From Nissolia schottii (taxonomy: Eukaryota > Streptophyta > Magnoliopsida > Fabales > Fabaceae), in NCBI GenBank assembly GCA_003254905.1, contig QANU01105365.1, positions 153,715 to 217,714 of the forward strand: DNA of 64,000 nt. Reading direction: 5' to 3'. Below the pieces are notes generated by a model that saw only the letters and a program-made list of their open reading frames with translations, was not told where the DNA came from and did no database searches. This document shows positions 43,666-61,200 of this stretch, piece by piece. Positions within the stretch are counted from its first letter, which is position 1; every line of letters begins with the position of its first letter. The position numbers were made by a program, and so were the translations under genes.

Positions 43666-44701
43666 ATTTGATTAGCTTTCTATTTTATTTCATTGTGTAC
43701 ATTTAAATTTTAATGTATTTTAATACATTAATTTAATTATATGTTTAATTGTTTCAATTAGTAATCCCCAATGACTCAGTGACTCAATACTTTAGCAGAG
43801 CCAATCACCGCTAAAGTTTAATTATTATAAAATAGAGAGTTAAAAATTCTCGCTAATTTTTCGAATAGTAATACTATAGAGGAAGCAAGGAATACCAAAA
43901 AGCTGATGTACCAAAAAATAAAGGAATACCAAAAAGCTACAACAAAAAGCAAAAGCTAGCTCTTTAATCCAATGGTAAAGGTAATATACATCAATTATTT
44001 AAATATAAACAAACATTAAGGTTGCAAGATGCCCAATTGATCCAGTTTGGACAAGAACGTGCCAACAACAAACCAGAATTTGATGTTAAATAAATGTTTG
44101 AAATAACAAAATTTAGTTGATGAAAATGATCAAAAGTGTAGTTCTGTCCCCCACTAATATATTGCTCTCGCAGAAATATTCCTGTTTTCACGTTTTTGCC
44201 AGCGAATGACCAATGATTCATGTACTTTCAGAATCGAACAGAAATGTAGTACAAGACCCCGACCATACATGAATGATTGTATTGATATGAATCGCCCTAA
44301 CAAAATCGATTTCAATGAACACAAACAAGTCGCAATTTCCCATGACATTTTAATATCAAATTAAGCAAAGCATTGTCAATAATAAAGAAGAATGAATGAA
44401 ACATCATATGGCACTTTTATTTAGCTAATATTATTGACAAAGAATATTAAAATGGACTTCTAAGGGTTATGTTATAAATCAACGAGTATTTAAAAGTGTA
44501 AGATTGCATGGGCAGCGAATATTTGAAGGCTTGCCCATTCCTTTTCTTTGGCATTAAGGTCACACACTTTAGATGAGGTTTTCCAGTAAGTTAAGGTAAT
44601 CCTACTCCTCTGGTAGAAAAAACCGGGGGGAAAATAAATAGGTAAAGACCGAAAGCAAAAAATCACAAGGCACCAATTTCTTGTTGGCTCCAAAGCAAAA
44701 T
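43666..44701. other. Spacer and IDH 3' flank
   Basis: No gene seen. The right part (44400-44701) should contain the IDH 3'UTR on the minus strand, but no terminator motif can be assigned by eye. Confidence 0.45.
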
Positions 44702-49038
<4,337 letters not shown>

Positions 49039-49126
49039 GGTTACGACTTTTACAGACGCACGCGGATGCAGGGCACTTTGTCCTAAGGGTGATCGTAGGC
49101 CGAGCTGGCCGGGGGTCCAATATTTA

Positions 49127-49526
49127 GATCCGATCAATTTTGAAGACTTAGACTCGACTCTAAATTTGATAGGTTCGATTATTTTTTAGTCAAGTTAAAA
49201 CTTAAATTTGGACTAAGCCAAAATGGGTAATTAAAATTAGGTAATTGAAATTGGGCTCACTAAATTGTGTTGAGCGCGAGTGAAAACTGAAAACTATTTA
49301 GAAATATATTTGTAAGAATCCAATTCATTTCATTTTTGTGATTTCTCATAATGGGATGAGAATGACCAAAAATAAAAAATGCATAATAGTAAAACATCGG
49401 GTCGGGTCGGGTGACCTGAGTCTAAACTCGAACTCGATATAAATTAAAATCAGATTTTTTATTTTTAGAATTTTTAAAAATTGGGTCCAATTAAAATCGG
49501 GCCGGTCCAAGTTATGAACACCCCTA
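49127..49526. repeat. hAT-like MITE remnant upstream of IDH
   Basis: It carries gggtcgggtcgggtgacc and ends ttatgaacacccctac, the (..CACCCCTA) end shared in style with elements at 51733-52191 and 60650-61902. The left terminus was not recognised. It abuts the IDH promoter. Confidence 0.35.
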
Positions 49527-49786
49527 CTTTGTACTACTCAATCAATTTGGCTTGTTTCATTTTCTTTTGTTTGCCTCTTAGTTCTAAGGTTTTGTCTTAA
49601 CTAATTTAGGTCAACCCGAGTCGCATATTTGTATGTGATATGGTCCACTATTTATTTTATTATTTTTTTCAATAATTGTTTACTTTTTAAGTTTATACAA
49701 CATTAATTTTTTTTTTTTTACCAAAGTAGTGAAAGAAAGAAAAAAGTGATAGGTGAAAAATTAATTAACTATCCTACGTGTACAAC

Positions 49787-50045
49787 CACTACAAGAATTA
49801 GGGGCAGTTTTGAATAGTCGGTCAAAGCAATTCGCGACGGTTCTGTCACAAAGTGCCCTGCCGTCTGTATCCACAGAAAATATTTAAATTTGAATTTTGT
49901 TTTACTTCGTGGCGATTCTAAACCGCCGTAGAATTTATTGCTTATAAATTTTAAAAAATATTGCGGCGGTTTGTAACCGCTGCTGAATTTATTAAAAGCA
50001 TATTGCAACGCTTTACAACCGCCGCTATTTTCAATATTCTGAAAA
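49787..50045. mobile_element. CACTA-type transposon terminus
   Basis: It starts cactacaagaatt, the CACTA (En/Spm) terminal motif, followed by subterminal GC-containing repeats with inverted cgccg/cggcg units (gcggcggtttgtaaccgc, acaaccgccgc). The opposite terminus was not found in the next few kilobases, so the element is truncated or its right end is diverged. Confidence 0.55.
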
Positions 50046-51732
50046 TGACAATTCCTTTACCAATAATTATATTGGTAAATTACATATTGCAGCAGTAAAT
50101 TCATTTTTTTTATAATTTTTAAAATTATATTTTATTTGTTTTTCTGTCAAATTTTATTTTTTTCAAATGCTTCAATGCTACAATAATTAATGTAATGCAA
50201 TAAAAAAATTATTGTCCAAGAAATCATTCATAATATATTATCAAATGTCAAACATAAAATTTTATAAAAATTCATAGTATATATACTCCTTACATAAAAT
50301 GTCAACAACCGTAGAAAGATCCATAATACTCTACAATAATAGTAAAAATTACATATGAGCACTGTTTTAATTATATTACAAAAACATTAAAAAAAAAAAA
50401 CTCCAGGTTCCATATACCTATGATTGAACTAACTAATAAATCTAATGTTGATGACAAACTAGTTGATTTTCGATAATCCTTAGTCATCAAGTTCATGACT
50501 AGCAGAAGAAGATGATCTTGCTTGCGTCGGTGATCCCAAATCTATATCCTGAGACAACAAAACATTATAGAATGAGATACTATAAATAAGATAAAAAAAA
50601 AATAAATGCTAGAACTCATCAATAACAGTAATACTAGGTAGTAGGGAATAGAGCAGTGATAATTTTATCATTCCAAACACTACCTAAGTGAAATTTGCTA
50701 GGAAGAAAAGGAGCAGAATTGAGGCTACTCTATGTTTCTATCTCACAAGAGCAATAGAGTCAGAGGTTCCGTTAGTAAGGGATGCTCTTTCGAAGAGAAA
50801 ATTAACATAGCAGAAAATTGCCCAATACTAAAAAACCAAAAGTTAAGTGGCAACAACTAAACATTCATCCATTGCACTGGAGCAACGAGATGAAACATTA
50901 TTTCACATTAAGAAACATAGTGGACAATCATAGAAACCTCTCTTATGTACCCAACTCTACATCAGGGATAAAAGAAACAACAAAGAAGTTTGACAGTGTA
51001 CGAGTTAGAACTAATTGAAATGACATGAAGTATCAAACACTTTGAAGTTTGGGGTCTCATAGTTCTCTACTATGCTCTGAAGTGATAAAGACATATAATT
51101 CCATTTAAGGAATGCCAACATGCCCATTTGAAACCTAGAAATTATCTGAAACATGTAAGCCATCTCTACACGAGGAGAAGACGAAACCCCCCTCCCTTAC
51201 ACTACTACAAAACATACTATTAGAAAAAGAAATTGAAATGGCAAACCATGGTAATTCACACATGAATTGATAGAGATTGCTTAGGTTCTATCATATGATT
51301 GATATTGATTCTGCAAAACTGAATAACGATTATGCAGAAACAATGCTTGGTGAAGATGACCTGAGGGCTACGTGAGTTGAGGGTTTGACAACTCCGTGGG
51401 AGTGAGTGAAAACTCGTGTGAGATTGCGCGTGAGGTCGCGTACGAAATCAATAACAACTGTATGAAAATATGTAGTTGGCAATACAATGACATCAAAATT
51501 GCTTGCACTCTAATCATTTTTCAAAAATTAATAGGGATAATTTTGTAAAGTGCTATTAAATTTTTTTTGACTTTGAGACTTTTCAATTGTTTCCCTAATA
51601 TTCGCAAAATAGAAAGTGGACGGTTATTTGAAAATAGCGGGAGTATTAGCAACTAAAAATGTTTAAGGATATGTTATTTATTTATTCTTCTTTTTACAAA
51701 GTTAGAAGTATATTCGTTTCAATGAGTACAAG
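50046..51732. other. Noncoding spacer
   Basis: No gene supported. Possibly the interior of the CACTA element. Confidence 0.4.
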
Positions 51733-52191
51733 TAGGTGTGTACGTGGACCAATTCAAGCCATATTTTTTGTATGAACTTACTCATTCGACGAACCCAACG
51801 ATGAGGCAAGCGAGTCGAGTTGTGTAATTTTGAATGAAATAACTCGCCTTGAGACAATTCATTGAGTTGTTGGGCGAATCAAGCAAGTCAACGAGTGATC
51901 GTGGTATTTTTTTATACAATTTTTGCCATTATTTTTGGATTGTGGGGGCAATTTTATTTTTTCCGTTGGAGAGTTTCTTTCCTTTTTTTTCTTGTTGGAA
52001 GGTTTTAGTTGACTTTTTAGACTGATTTGGATAGAATTTCTTTTCTTTTTTTGTTAGGAATGGGAGGCATTAGGCTGATTTTTTTACTCATGTCCTGATT
52101 GACTTCGAGTCGAGTTAAGCTGAACTAACCAGCTTCGAGTCGAGGGTGTTTGATGAGTTGGGCATGTTGACTCACCCGATGTACACCCCTA
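51733..52191. mobile_element. hAT-type MITE, 459 bp
   Basis: Ends TAGGTGTGTACGTGG and, reversed, TAGGGGTGTACATCGGG. Flanking 8-bp sequences agtacaag (51725-51732) and aatacaag (52192-52199) match at 7 of 8, the duplication length of hAT elements. No coding capacity. Confidence 0.75.
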
Positions 52192-52719
52192 AATACAAGA
52201 CTTGTTCCAACATGAACAAGTAAAAGTGGTCCATAAGAACAAATAGAACCATAGCAAATAGATTGGAGATCCTTCGAAAAAGGCACTACGCTTAATCAAG
52301 TAATAAACTAAACATAATTGATATTAAAAAAAATTTTAAAAAACTGATGATTCTTGAGTCTCTTAAACTTAACATTAAGGTCACAAGCATCAACTTTTTT
52401 TGGAGCGTATTAACAAAACATTTAAGTACCAAAATGGGCCAAATGTGAGTTGGCCTTCTAGTGTCTTCAGTTAGCATCTCATCGATCTAGCCTCTCTCGA
52501 TATAATTCATCACTTTCCCTCATTCCTTCCTCTGTCAGCCTAGGGAGAGTGGTTGAGAACAAGGGTAACAACATCAATCGCAACACCTGATATTATGTTT
52601 CAAGATTCTCAACAATAATTATAAATTTCTTTGGATTATAATTTTTTGGATATATACATGATAATTCTTTAAATACCTTTAACATATTGAAATATACTAT
52701 TATTATTATTATTACCAAA

Positions 52720-52824
52720 AACTTGCAAGCCATGGAAGTCCCTCTACGGTCTTCGCCAAGCAAGTGTCACAGAAGTTCTGATCAATTCTGGTTACAAATA
52801 CTCCATCATTGACTCTTCACGTAG
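52720..52824 (+). pseudogene. copia reverse transcriptase fragment, left part
   Basis: Plus-strand frame CKPWKSLYGLRQAS, then the INSGYKYSIID segment, matches the conserved [12 protein letters not shown] region of copia RT. It is interrupted at 52825 by a solo LTR and resumes at about 53232. Confidence 0.75.
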
Positions 52825-53231
52825 TGTTATGGATTGGGCCCATCTAGGAACCCGTATCCCAAGGGTCCACGGAGTTATCCAACCCAGACAAGCTCCCCCA
52901 TAAACATTCAGAGAGATCCGACCGTGACACTCTCCCTCCGGCAAACATACTTCACGAACCTCGGAGACAAATCTAAAGAAGAGTTCTGAGTCAGTGGAAG
53001 TCACAGCTTCCATCCAAGTATTTAAGCCAAAATGGCACACCAGGTACAACTTAGAACCCATTTCCCCTTGACTTTACCATAGCATCCTACCTTCACTTAT
53101 TTGAGCGTCGGAGTCCTTATAAGGTACCCGTTCTAGCACCCCCGAACCCGCAAATGAGCCCCAGGATTCAAAACTGCACCGAGGACCTAACCCCTCGGTA
53201 CACCTAGAAAGCATTTCCCACTTCCTTTACA
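52825..53231 (+). mobile_element. Solo LTR inside the copia RT relic
   Basis: Starts TGTTATGGATTGGGCC and ends TTTACA, 407 bp, the same family as 42723-43209 in opposite orientation. It shares the gagcgtcggagt...ggtacc segment. It splits a copia RT frame. No target duplication was identified, so the boundaries carry some uncertainty. Confidence 0.7.
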
Positions 53232-53500
53232 GCTCTTCTCGTCTTTGTCAATGAAATGATCCTCATAGGCACTGATTCCTCATAAATATGTCGGGTTAAA
53301 CAACAATTGGATTCCCTATTTCACATCAAAGATCTTGGTCAAGTAAAATACTTGGTCTCAAAGTTGCTAGATCCTCATCTGGTATTAGCTTATGCCAACG
53401 CAAATACTTAAGCTTCTTGAGAATGTTTCCACTCCAATGGACACCAATCTTCGCTTAGTCAAGGATGATGGTGATCCTTGTTCCCGGTTGAATTGTTTTA
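53232..53500 (+). pseudogene. copia reverse transcriptase fragment, right part
   Basis: It continues the RT relic: LVFVNEMILIGTDSS (the YVDDM catalytic box reads FVNEM), FHIKDLGQVKYLV, and STPMDTNLRLVKDDGDP-like sequence, with stops and frame changes. It ends about 250 bp before the first recognisable neprosin exon, so this element may have removed that gene's first exon. Confidence 0.72.
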
Positions 53501-53752
53501 CATTGATTGGTTGAGGTGTATTGATTTCTCTCTCCCATGTTGGTTAAGGCTTTTTCTCTCCAATAGAACAGATGCATGTGTATCGGGATGCATGATTTTG
53601 GGCCCCCATTCGGGCTGTGTAGCACCGCTCTTTCTTAAATCATTCTTACAATAATTAAGCCAGTTTTTTAAATTAATCATTTTGATAGACATAGAGTAAG
53701 GCCAGAGGTTGCTAAGCTTTCTCAAGTATGCCATGTCAAAATTAATTTGCAG

Positions 53753-55656
53753 ACCGAATATGGAGACGTATACGATTGCGTGGATCTATACAAGCAGCCA
53801 GCATTTCAACATCCATTGCTTAAGGATTATAAAATCCAGGTTTACCTATATTCAGAAAAAAAAAATTACATTTTTCATCTATGCGTGTATGCATGTATAT
53901 AAACCAGGTGAAAAATATAACTTTTAATTCACATGTTTAAAGCCATACTAATTAATTTATATGAAAAAACTTGTGAAATAGATGAGACCAACGTTTTCTC
54001 AGCAAAAGGAAGTCTCTTACAAAAGTTTATCAAGCAATTTCACGTATGGATTAAAGACGGGGTGTCCACCGGGAACCGTTCCCATCAAGAGAACGACAAA
54101 GGAAGAAGAATTACAAGCTAATATTTTATTTAGCCAACTATTTCAAGGACTACAATCTTCAAATGGACAAGGCAGGGTGAGTAAGCAACATAATATTTGT
54201 ATAATTAACTAGTCCCAGATTCTAATTATTACAAATGAACTCATTTGTATTATTATTTAAGAACAGTTTAATAGAAAATCAGTTTGGATCAATTAGTTAT
54301 TACGTCTGTGATCAAAAGAATATGATTAATTTTATATCTCCAACATATATATATATATATATAAATAAAAAGAGTTAATAACTTTAGTATTTTTATCAGT
54401 TTGCAGGAGTTTCCACCACTGGAATACGTAATGATGACATTTCTAGAACAGGAATAAGTAATGATGGTGCAAGGATTGAAGTGGCAGAAGCATACATTAG
54501 CACACATAACCCAGATGTTGGCACTCAGCAAGTTAGTGCTGCAGTGATATCAATTGAAAATGGATCACCTTCTACCAACTTCGGTACCATACGTATTGGT
54601 TGGATGGTATTCTACTTTCTTTTCTTTTGTCTTCTCTTCTTTTTAATTAGGAGTACACATCTATTTTGTTAATCTTAGAGAGTGAACTAATTGTTAATCT
54701 TATTTTGAGTATGAGAAATATTATTTAAACCCTTATTCAGAGACAATATATAAATACGGTAATGTTTGTTGGGCAACAGCCATACCGTGACATTGGAATT
54801 TGTTGTCTAAATAACGGAACCGATAGATAAAAAATAATATTATATATATTTATGTGAGAAAGTCGTTATATTTGGTGTTTGAACCACTTTTTTAACTTTG
54901 CAGGTATATCTGAATCTTTATAAAGGTGACAATCGTACTCGACTTTTCACAACTTGGGGTGTACGTATTAAGCCAATTTGATTATCCTAAATTATATATA
55001 CACACACGCAAGGATAATGGTAATATTCATCTCTTTAAATTTGTTTAACCTGTTTTTATCCTTTGCCACTCTAGCAAATTAATCCATCAAGCGCACAAGG
55101 TTGCTACAACACAATGTGTCCTGGTTTCGTTCAAGTGAATAATGACATAGCAATTGACATGGTCATCGACCAAATCTCTAAACCCGGAGGGGAATATGCC
55201 TACGTCAAGCTTGGATTGCGCTTGGTAAAATCAATCTTACTTGCCTTGTAATCAAAATAATAATAATAATAATAATATTAATTTGTATTTCTAAGTATAG
55301 TAGAAGTTGAATGCAGGATGACAAGAAGTCGTGGTGGCTTAATTACGGGGAAGAAAGGACAGCAGTTGGGTATTGGCCATCAAATATACTCGTGGACTTG
55401 CAAAACAAAGCAGACAAAGGTGCTTTTCGGGGGTTGGGTGGCGACCCAAAACCCCAACTTGCCAGCAATGGGAAATGGCATGTTAGGGATTGATGGGAGC
55501 GTAATGAGGGGGCTTTGGGCTGATAATACACATTGGTACAAAAAGTGGGCCCAAACGAACGGACAGTGCTATAAGGCAGGGCTTAACCCCCATAGTATGG
55601 GGGTGCTGCTGCTGTCTTACAACAATGCCCTCCCAAATAGCGTGTTTATGATATGA
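53753..55656 (+). pseudogene. Neprosin-domain (DUF4409/DUF239) gene, frameshifted and lacking its first exon
   Basis: Exons recognised: 53753-53839, 53982-54176, 54400-54606, 54904-54960, 55075-55224, 55317-55656; all junctions phase 0. The activation domain reads TEYGDVYDCVDLYKQPAFQH and TGCPPGTVPIKRTTKEEEL; the neprosin domain reads GDNRTRLFTTWG, GCYNTMCPGFVQVN, WWLNYGEERTAVGYWP. In the last exon a TTTT run (55424-55427) breaks the frame: conserved residues continue (FGGWVATQNP...AMGNG) one frame over. The signal-peptide exon is not visible; retrotransposon debris occupies its place. Two motifs that usually carry Glu (IExGW, WGGEV) read IRIGW and FGGWV. Family members are secreted prolyl-preferring glutamic peptidases. 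It may be a pseudogene or a non-catalytic paralogue with a sequencing error. Confidence 0.75.
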
Positions 55657-58212
55657 CACAATTTTATTGTCTTATTTATCTGCGTTAACATATAATTAGT
55701 ATCTATTTAATATATTTATGTTATTAGCATTTTTAATCTTTATATTTATAATATAATCTCAAAGGATTTTTTAGCTAATAACGTCACAAGATTAAAATTC
55801 ACCTAAAATCTCTAATTCAACGATCATATTCCTAATCCTTAAATCCCTAAAAGGCTATGTAAGTCCTTAAATCTTAATCCTAAAATCTCTAATTCACAAG
55901 TCTTCATTCTCTCATCCAATCCACCACACAACCTTTCTTTTGTTTTCTTTCTTTAAAAAAAAAAAAACAGCCTTTCTTCTCTCATCCACCCCGTTAATTA
56001 TAACATAACTAATTCACCATAAGCACTTATACAATCCTAAAGGCTGTGTTTTTTCTTTAGTGTAAGAAGCACTTGTACAATTCTAAAGGCTGTGTTTTTT
56101 TTAATGTAAGAAAGACGGTGTGTTGTGGGGTGGATGAGAAAAGAAAGGCTTACGGTGAATTATGAATTTACGATTTAGGGATTTGAGTAGTCACTTAAGA
56201 ATTTAGGGATTAAGAATATGATTGTTGAATTAGAAATTTTAGGTGAGTTTTAAGGTTTTAGGAATTTGGAATATAATTATTTTTAAAGTTTAGGATAAAT
56301 TAGTAATTTCATCAAGTTAATATATGTGCTAAAATGTCCTTTGAGATTATATTATAAATAAATAAATTAAAAATGTTAATAACATAAATATATTAAGTAG
56401 ATGTTGATTGTACATTGATGTGGACTAAGGAGCCAATAAAATCATATAATATCACAATATGTTTCAGTACAATGAAAGTATCATAATAAACACAAAAAAT
56501 GGTTTTGTTATTCTGTAGTCTAAAGTTAGGAATAAGAAAAAGGAGATGTCTTAAATGCACTAGAAAAAAGAAAATTTTGATTGAAAAATAATAATTTTTT
56601 AAAAAATTTAATGTATCAAAAAATTTAAAACTATGTATCATCGACATTGATAATTTTTATTAGCAAAATTCATAAAATAATAAGCGGTATTCTTCACTGT
56701 TCAAAATTTCTCCAAAAAGAGTTTTTCATAAACACAATTATATGAAAATGTGAGGTGTTAAATTTGTATCTATACAAAAATTCTCTTTCAAGGAATGGTT
56801 TTTAACTCCTCCATAACACATGAATTTCTTTTAGTACTAACACTACACATAAGGACAAGACCTGCTTGGTGTCCCTTAAAATGTAGGAGTTGAGTTTCCC
56901 CTTTCCTCTTAGGTTTTGTCCACCAAATTTCTCTTACCCACACATCATTTTTGCCTTAGTGTTGGTCCTTTCAATTGAATTTCTATTAATTTTTTTTTAC
57001 CTCAATTAATAGTGAAAATTTAACTGCACCAAAAAATTTTAAATGAGAAGATTCACTTCCATCATCATATACTTTCTACGTTATTTTTTTTTACTTTTTC
57101 ACATTTTAATTTTAGTATTTTCACAAATATTTATTTAATATCTAAATTTATATCACATTAACTATTTATTTTCTCATTATATCCTTATTAAATAAACACT
57201 CATTTATACACTACTAATAACTCTAACTTCCATTATTTTAATATTAAATAAAGGCAATTGTATAAAGTACAATAAATTTTTTATTACTTTCATATTTTTC
57301 AATTATTTTCTTAATATTCACACAACTCAAATTAGACAACTAAAAATACAAGAATTGTATTTCCCAGACAGAAATGCAAAACCCAGTCAAAAAGAATGGA
57401 TAAGGAGAGCTATCCAATCAGACTTTCCATAAGCCAAACCATGAAAAATGGAAAATCTCAACAAACTACCTACTAATTTAAGCATGCCAAAATTGAAGCA
57501 CCCGAAAATTGCCAGAGTATAGATGGAATTGGGAGTTTAAATCTCTGATGAATATGCTGATATATTTAAATACATAAATTAATTTCAGTCCCTCAAAGGC
57601 TTAGTTATCCCTTGCATTACCCATACCAGTTTCTGTAACCAAAATGGTGGTAAGTGCCACAAACCAATGGAAATAGATAACTTCGCAAAAATATAGAGTT
57701 CCTCTCGGTTACAAATGGAAATGAAAAAATTTACATGTGCCACTAAAACCAAGAGTGAACATTATTTTGGTCACATCAATGATTACTCCCGTATAAGTTT
57801 TGCTTTGCCTCAGCGAACAATTGCGACATGCAAGAACAGATAATAATCTCCAGCCAATCTATAAAAATGTCTACACCCAAGTGTGCTTCCATTTATACCA
57901 CAACATAAATAAATATTTATATATATATATAGTAAAAATTCACAAAATTTGGACCTTGCTAGTGTCCTTTTTCTCTATTTTGGCCTGTGCTTCCCGGTTT
58001 CCAGTGCAAAAAGGGAACGTATGAGTCATTTTGCCCCACTGTGGCATAGAGCGCCCTCTGAATCGTTGCATTATCTTCATTGGTCTCCATAGTGGATCCA
58101 ACCACATCCTCACATGTATCCTTCAAAGTTCTGTGTAAAACCAAACATTTCACAGAAACCATGCCTTTCTATTGCTGAGATGAATACTCCAGTGCCCACA
58201 CATCAAGTCTCC
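55657..58212. other. Spacer and eIF5B 3'UTR
   Basis: No gene supported. About 57900-58212 is probably the eIF5B 3'UTR on the minus strand. At 56041-56135 the sequence aggctgtgtttttt is repeated in a small duplication. Confidence 0.5.
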
Positions 58213-61200
58213 TCATTGTATCTTGAAAACATTCTTCAATTTCACAACAAGCCTCCATTCTTCAGTGGAAAGATCATCCTATATATCAATCAATAGAGTC
58301 ACTTTCATGAGACTGCTCAACAAAATCCATAAATAGTTAAATACGTGCAGCAACTGATAAATGATGCTTATTATTTATAACTTACCCGATAGTTAGTTTT
58401 GAGTATATCAATGGATCTCCGTGAAATATGGCTTACAAGTTCATCATCAATCTCAAAATGCCTTCCGACCATTTTCTGTTGCTCCTCAGGATTGCTACCA
58501 ACAATCTGTAAACAAAATTGTATATGGTTGTAGCGACACCAAGAGAACTCAACAACCATACAAGTGTTCATGGTTTTTTTTTCCCCTCTTGTCCTTTATT
58601 TCAACTCGTTCTGATAACAAGGCTAAAAATTGACCAGCTTAAATAGATTCGTATATTTTCAGTGTAATAAAAGTATTGCTTCAACGAACTTAAAACAGAC
58701 TTTTTAAACAACAAATACAAATCATTTCTTTTGGGTCAGCATGCAACCTCCAGCAACAATCACAGGCAAAGTCACCAGTGTACAGGAAGGCTTTTAATCC
58801 ATATTTTTAATTCCATTTTTTAAGAGGGAGAACGTTGTGAGTTCAGGGAATTCCATTGTAAAAAATATAGTTTCAACGCAAACACGAACCTTAATGGCTA
58901 CTTTCTGCCCTTTCTTTGCATAATCAACTGGCTTATGGTTGTTCTCAATGGAGGCAATGCGACCAATGTCGATGAACTCTTTAGAAGGAACACAAACTGG
59001 AGTTCCAATCTGTCAAGTAGATGATATCAGATAAAATTTTAACTAAACTGTAACATTTATGATTTGCGCGAAACAGAATTCACAACATGACCCTTGTAGT
59101 AAGTCATTAACACCAGAACCCATAAAGATTTTAAATGGACAACAGAATTCATTCATGGGCTGGGAAAAGAGATTTCATCGACAGCAACATTCAGACACCA
59201 CTAGGGTTCACTGAGATCACACTGAGAAATAATGATACACACAAGAAATATAAAGTTAAACAAGGGAAATTGCCGGCATTGGTCAAGCAAGCATCAAATG
59301 GAAACAAAAATTAAATAAAGCAGAGACAAAAATCAAATATGGGATGGATAAATTATGCAGCTTAGCNTGAGAAATAATGATACAAGAAATATAAAGTCAA
59401 ACAAGGGAAATTGCCGGCATTGATCAAGCAAGCATCAAATGGAAACAAAAATTAAATAAAGCAGAGACAACAATCAAATATGGAATGGATAAATTATGCA
59501 GCTTAGCAATGAGCCAAGCACAATACACTACTGGACCTACATATTTGACAACTACGGACAGAAATATAACTGCCAATTCCTTTGCCAAAACAGAGATCTA
59601 AACAAAAAGTAGCAGCAGGATTACACCAGGAAAAAGGAAGTTATCTTGAAAATGCCAGTATTCATCATAAACATTGCAGCAACATTGAAAAAAATCCGAG
59701 TAAAAGAATACCTTTGCAATGCCTTCAAGGATATCAACTCCCAAAACAATTGGATCCTTCTTGTTGAAAATGCAATTCGGTAAAATTTTCAGAACACAGG
59801 GGAACACTGCCTCATCAGCAGCTTCTTTCTTTTTCTCCTCCTTAATGTTGTCAATATAGGCCTTAAATTGATCAAACAGATGATAAATGATATCGGCAAT
59901 AAAAGTTTTCACACCCAGTTCATCTGCAAGTTCCCTAGCCTCAGGAGTAACTTTGACATCAAATGCCAATATAGTAGCATACTCTCGTTTCTTTTCAAGC
60001 ATTACGCTGGCCTTCATTACATCCTTTTTATGTACCGGGCCTATGCTAATGGCACTAACGGGAATATTGACTTCCGGTGTTTTCAAAAACTCCAATAATG
60101 CTTCCAAAGAGCCAAGGGTAGATGCCTGTACACAAACTCCCTCACCAGTCGTGTCGATCCTGCTCTTGACTGATCGCATATCTTCCATTGCAGCTTCTTT
60201 AACATCTTCCAAATCATCATCAGGCTTCACCACATATAAATCAGTGCCAGCAATAGCATGCTCAAGCCCCTGAAAATGCAAAATAAAACTAAAACTTCAC
60301 AATTCATCATCATAAGAATTAAGACAGACATTATGAAATAAAAAATGGGATAAAAATACTGATCAATATCACCAAGAAGTACCTGAGCAGTGATCTTTAT
60401 ACCCATTGCAGCTTTGATTTCTTTATGATGGATAAATGTTCCCTGAAAATTGATCACCGTTATAGGTTGTAGAACATAATAATACACACATTATGCCTGA
60501 ATTATTTACATTGTTCAAATGTATAACAGAAAACAAATTATTGACACAGAGATACACAAGTGATAAGCTCACGGAAAGAAATGTGTCCTCCATCAACCAA
60601 GAACCCTCCACAAGAGGGTGCCTCCTATTCCCTCACTGACATTAATAGCGGGGTGAACATGGGTCGAGTCGGACCCAACCATGTTATAGACCCAACTCAC
60701 CTGAAGGCGGGTAGGTCGGGTCGGGTAAAAATCGTGTTCGCCTAGGTGGGGTTGGGTTAGGCGGGTTGCGGGTGACCCGCCTTACTGTAGATTGATGGTG
60801 ATGAGAAAGAAAGAAAAAAATTACAAACTTTTAAGGTGGGAAACTGAAAAAGTGGGATTTGTTTTAGCAACACAAGCATTACCATTCTTGTCCTAAAACT
60901 GAAAACACCAAGAACTACTCAGTATTCACACCCCCTTTGTTGTTTCCAGCAAGCAAAACCCAAAAATAGTTATGGCAGTGGAACCAAAGAGCAAAACAAG
61001 GGAAAAACAAAAAACAAAATAGAAAAAGAAAAAAAGCAAATTTTGGCAACAACATCATCATCATCCCCCCCCCCTTCTGCTTTAAAATTTTTGAAAAGAC
61101 CAGAAAGACAAGGAAATCTCAATGCAGCACAAAACATTGGCTCTGAGAGTAAAAAACAAGCAGCAGAAGACAACAAAAATCAAGGACAATAACATAAGAC

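Noticed and set aside
52792-53061. 89-codon minus-strand frame
   Set aside because: Contained in the solo LTR of the same family as 42723-43209.
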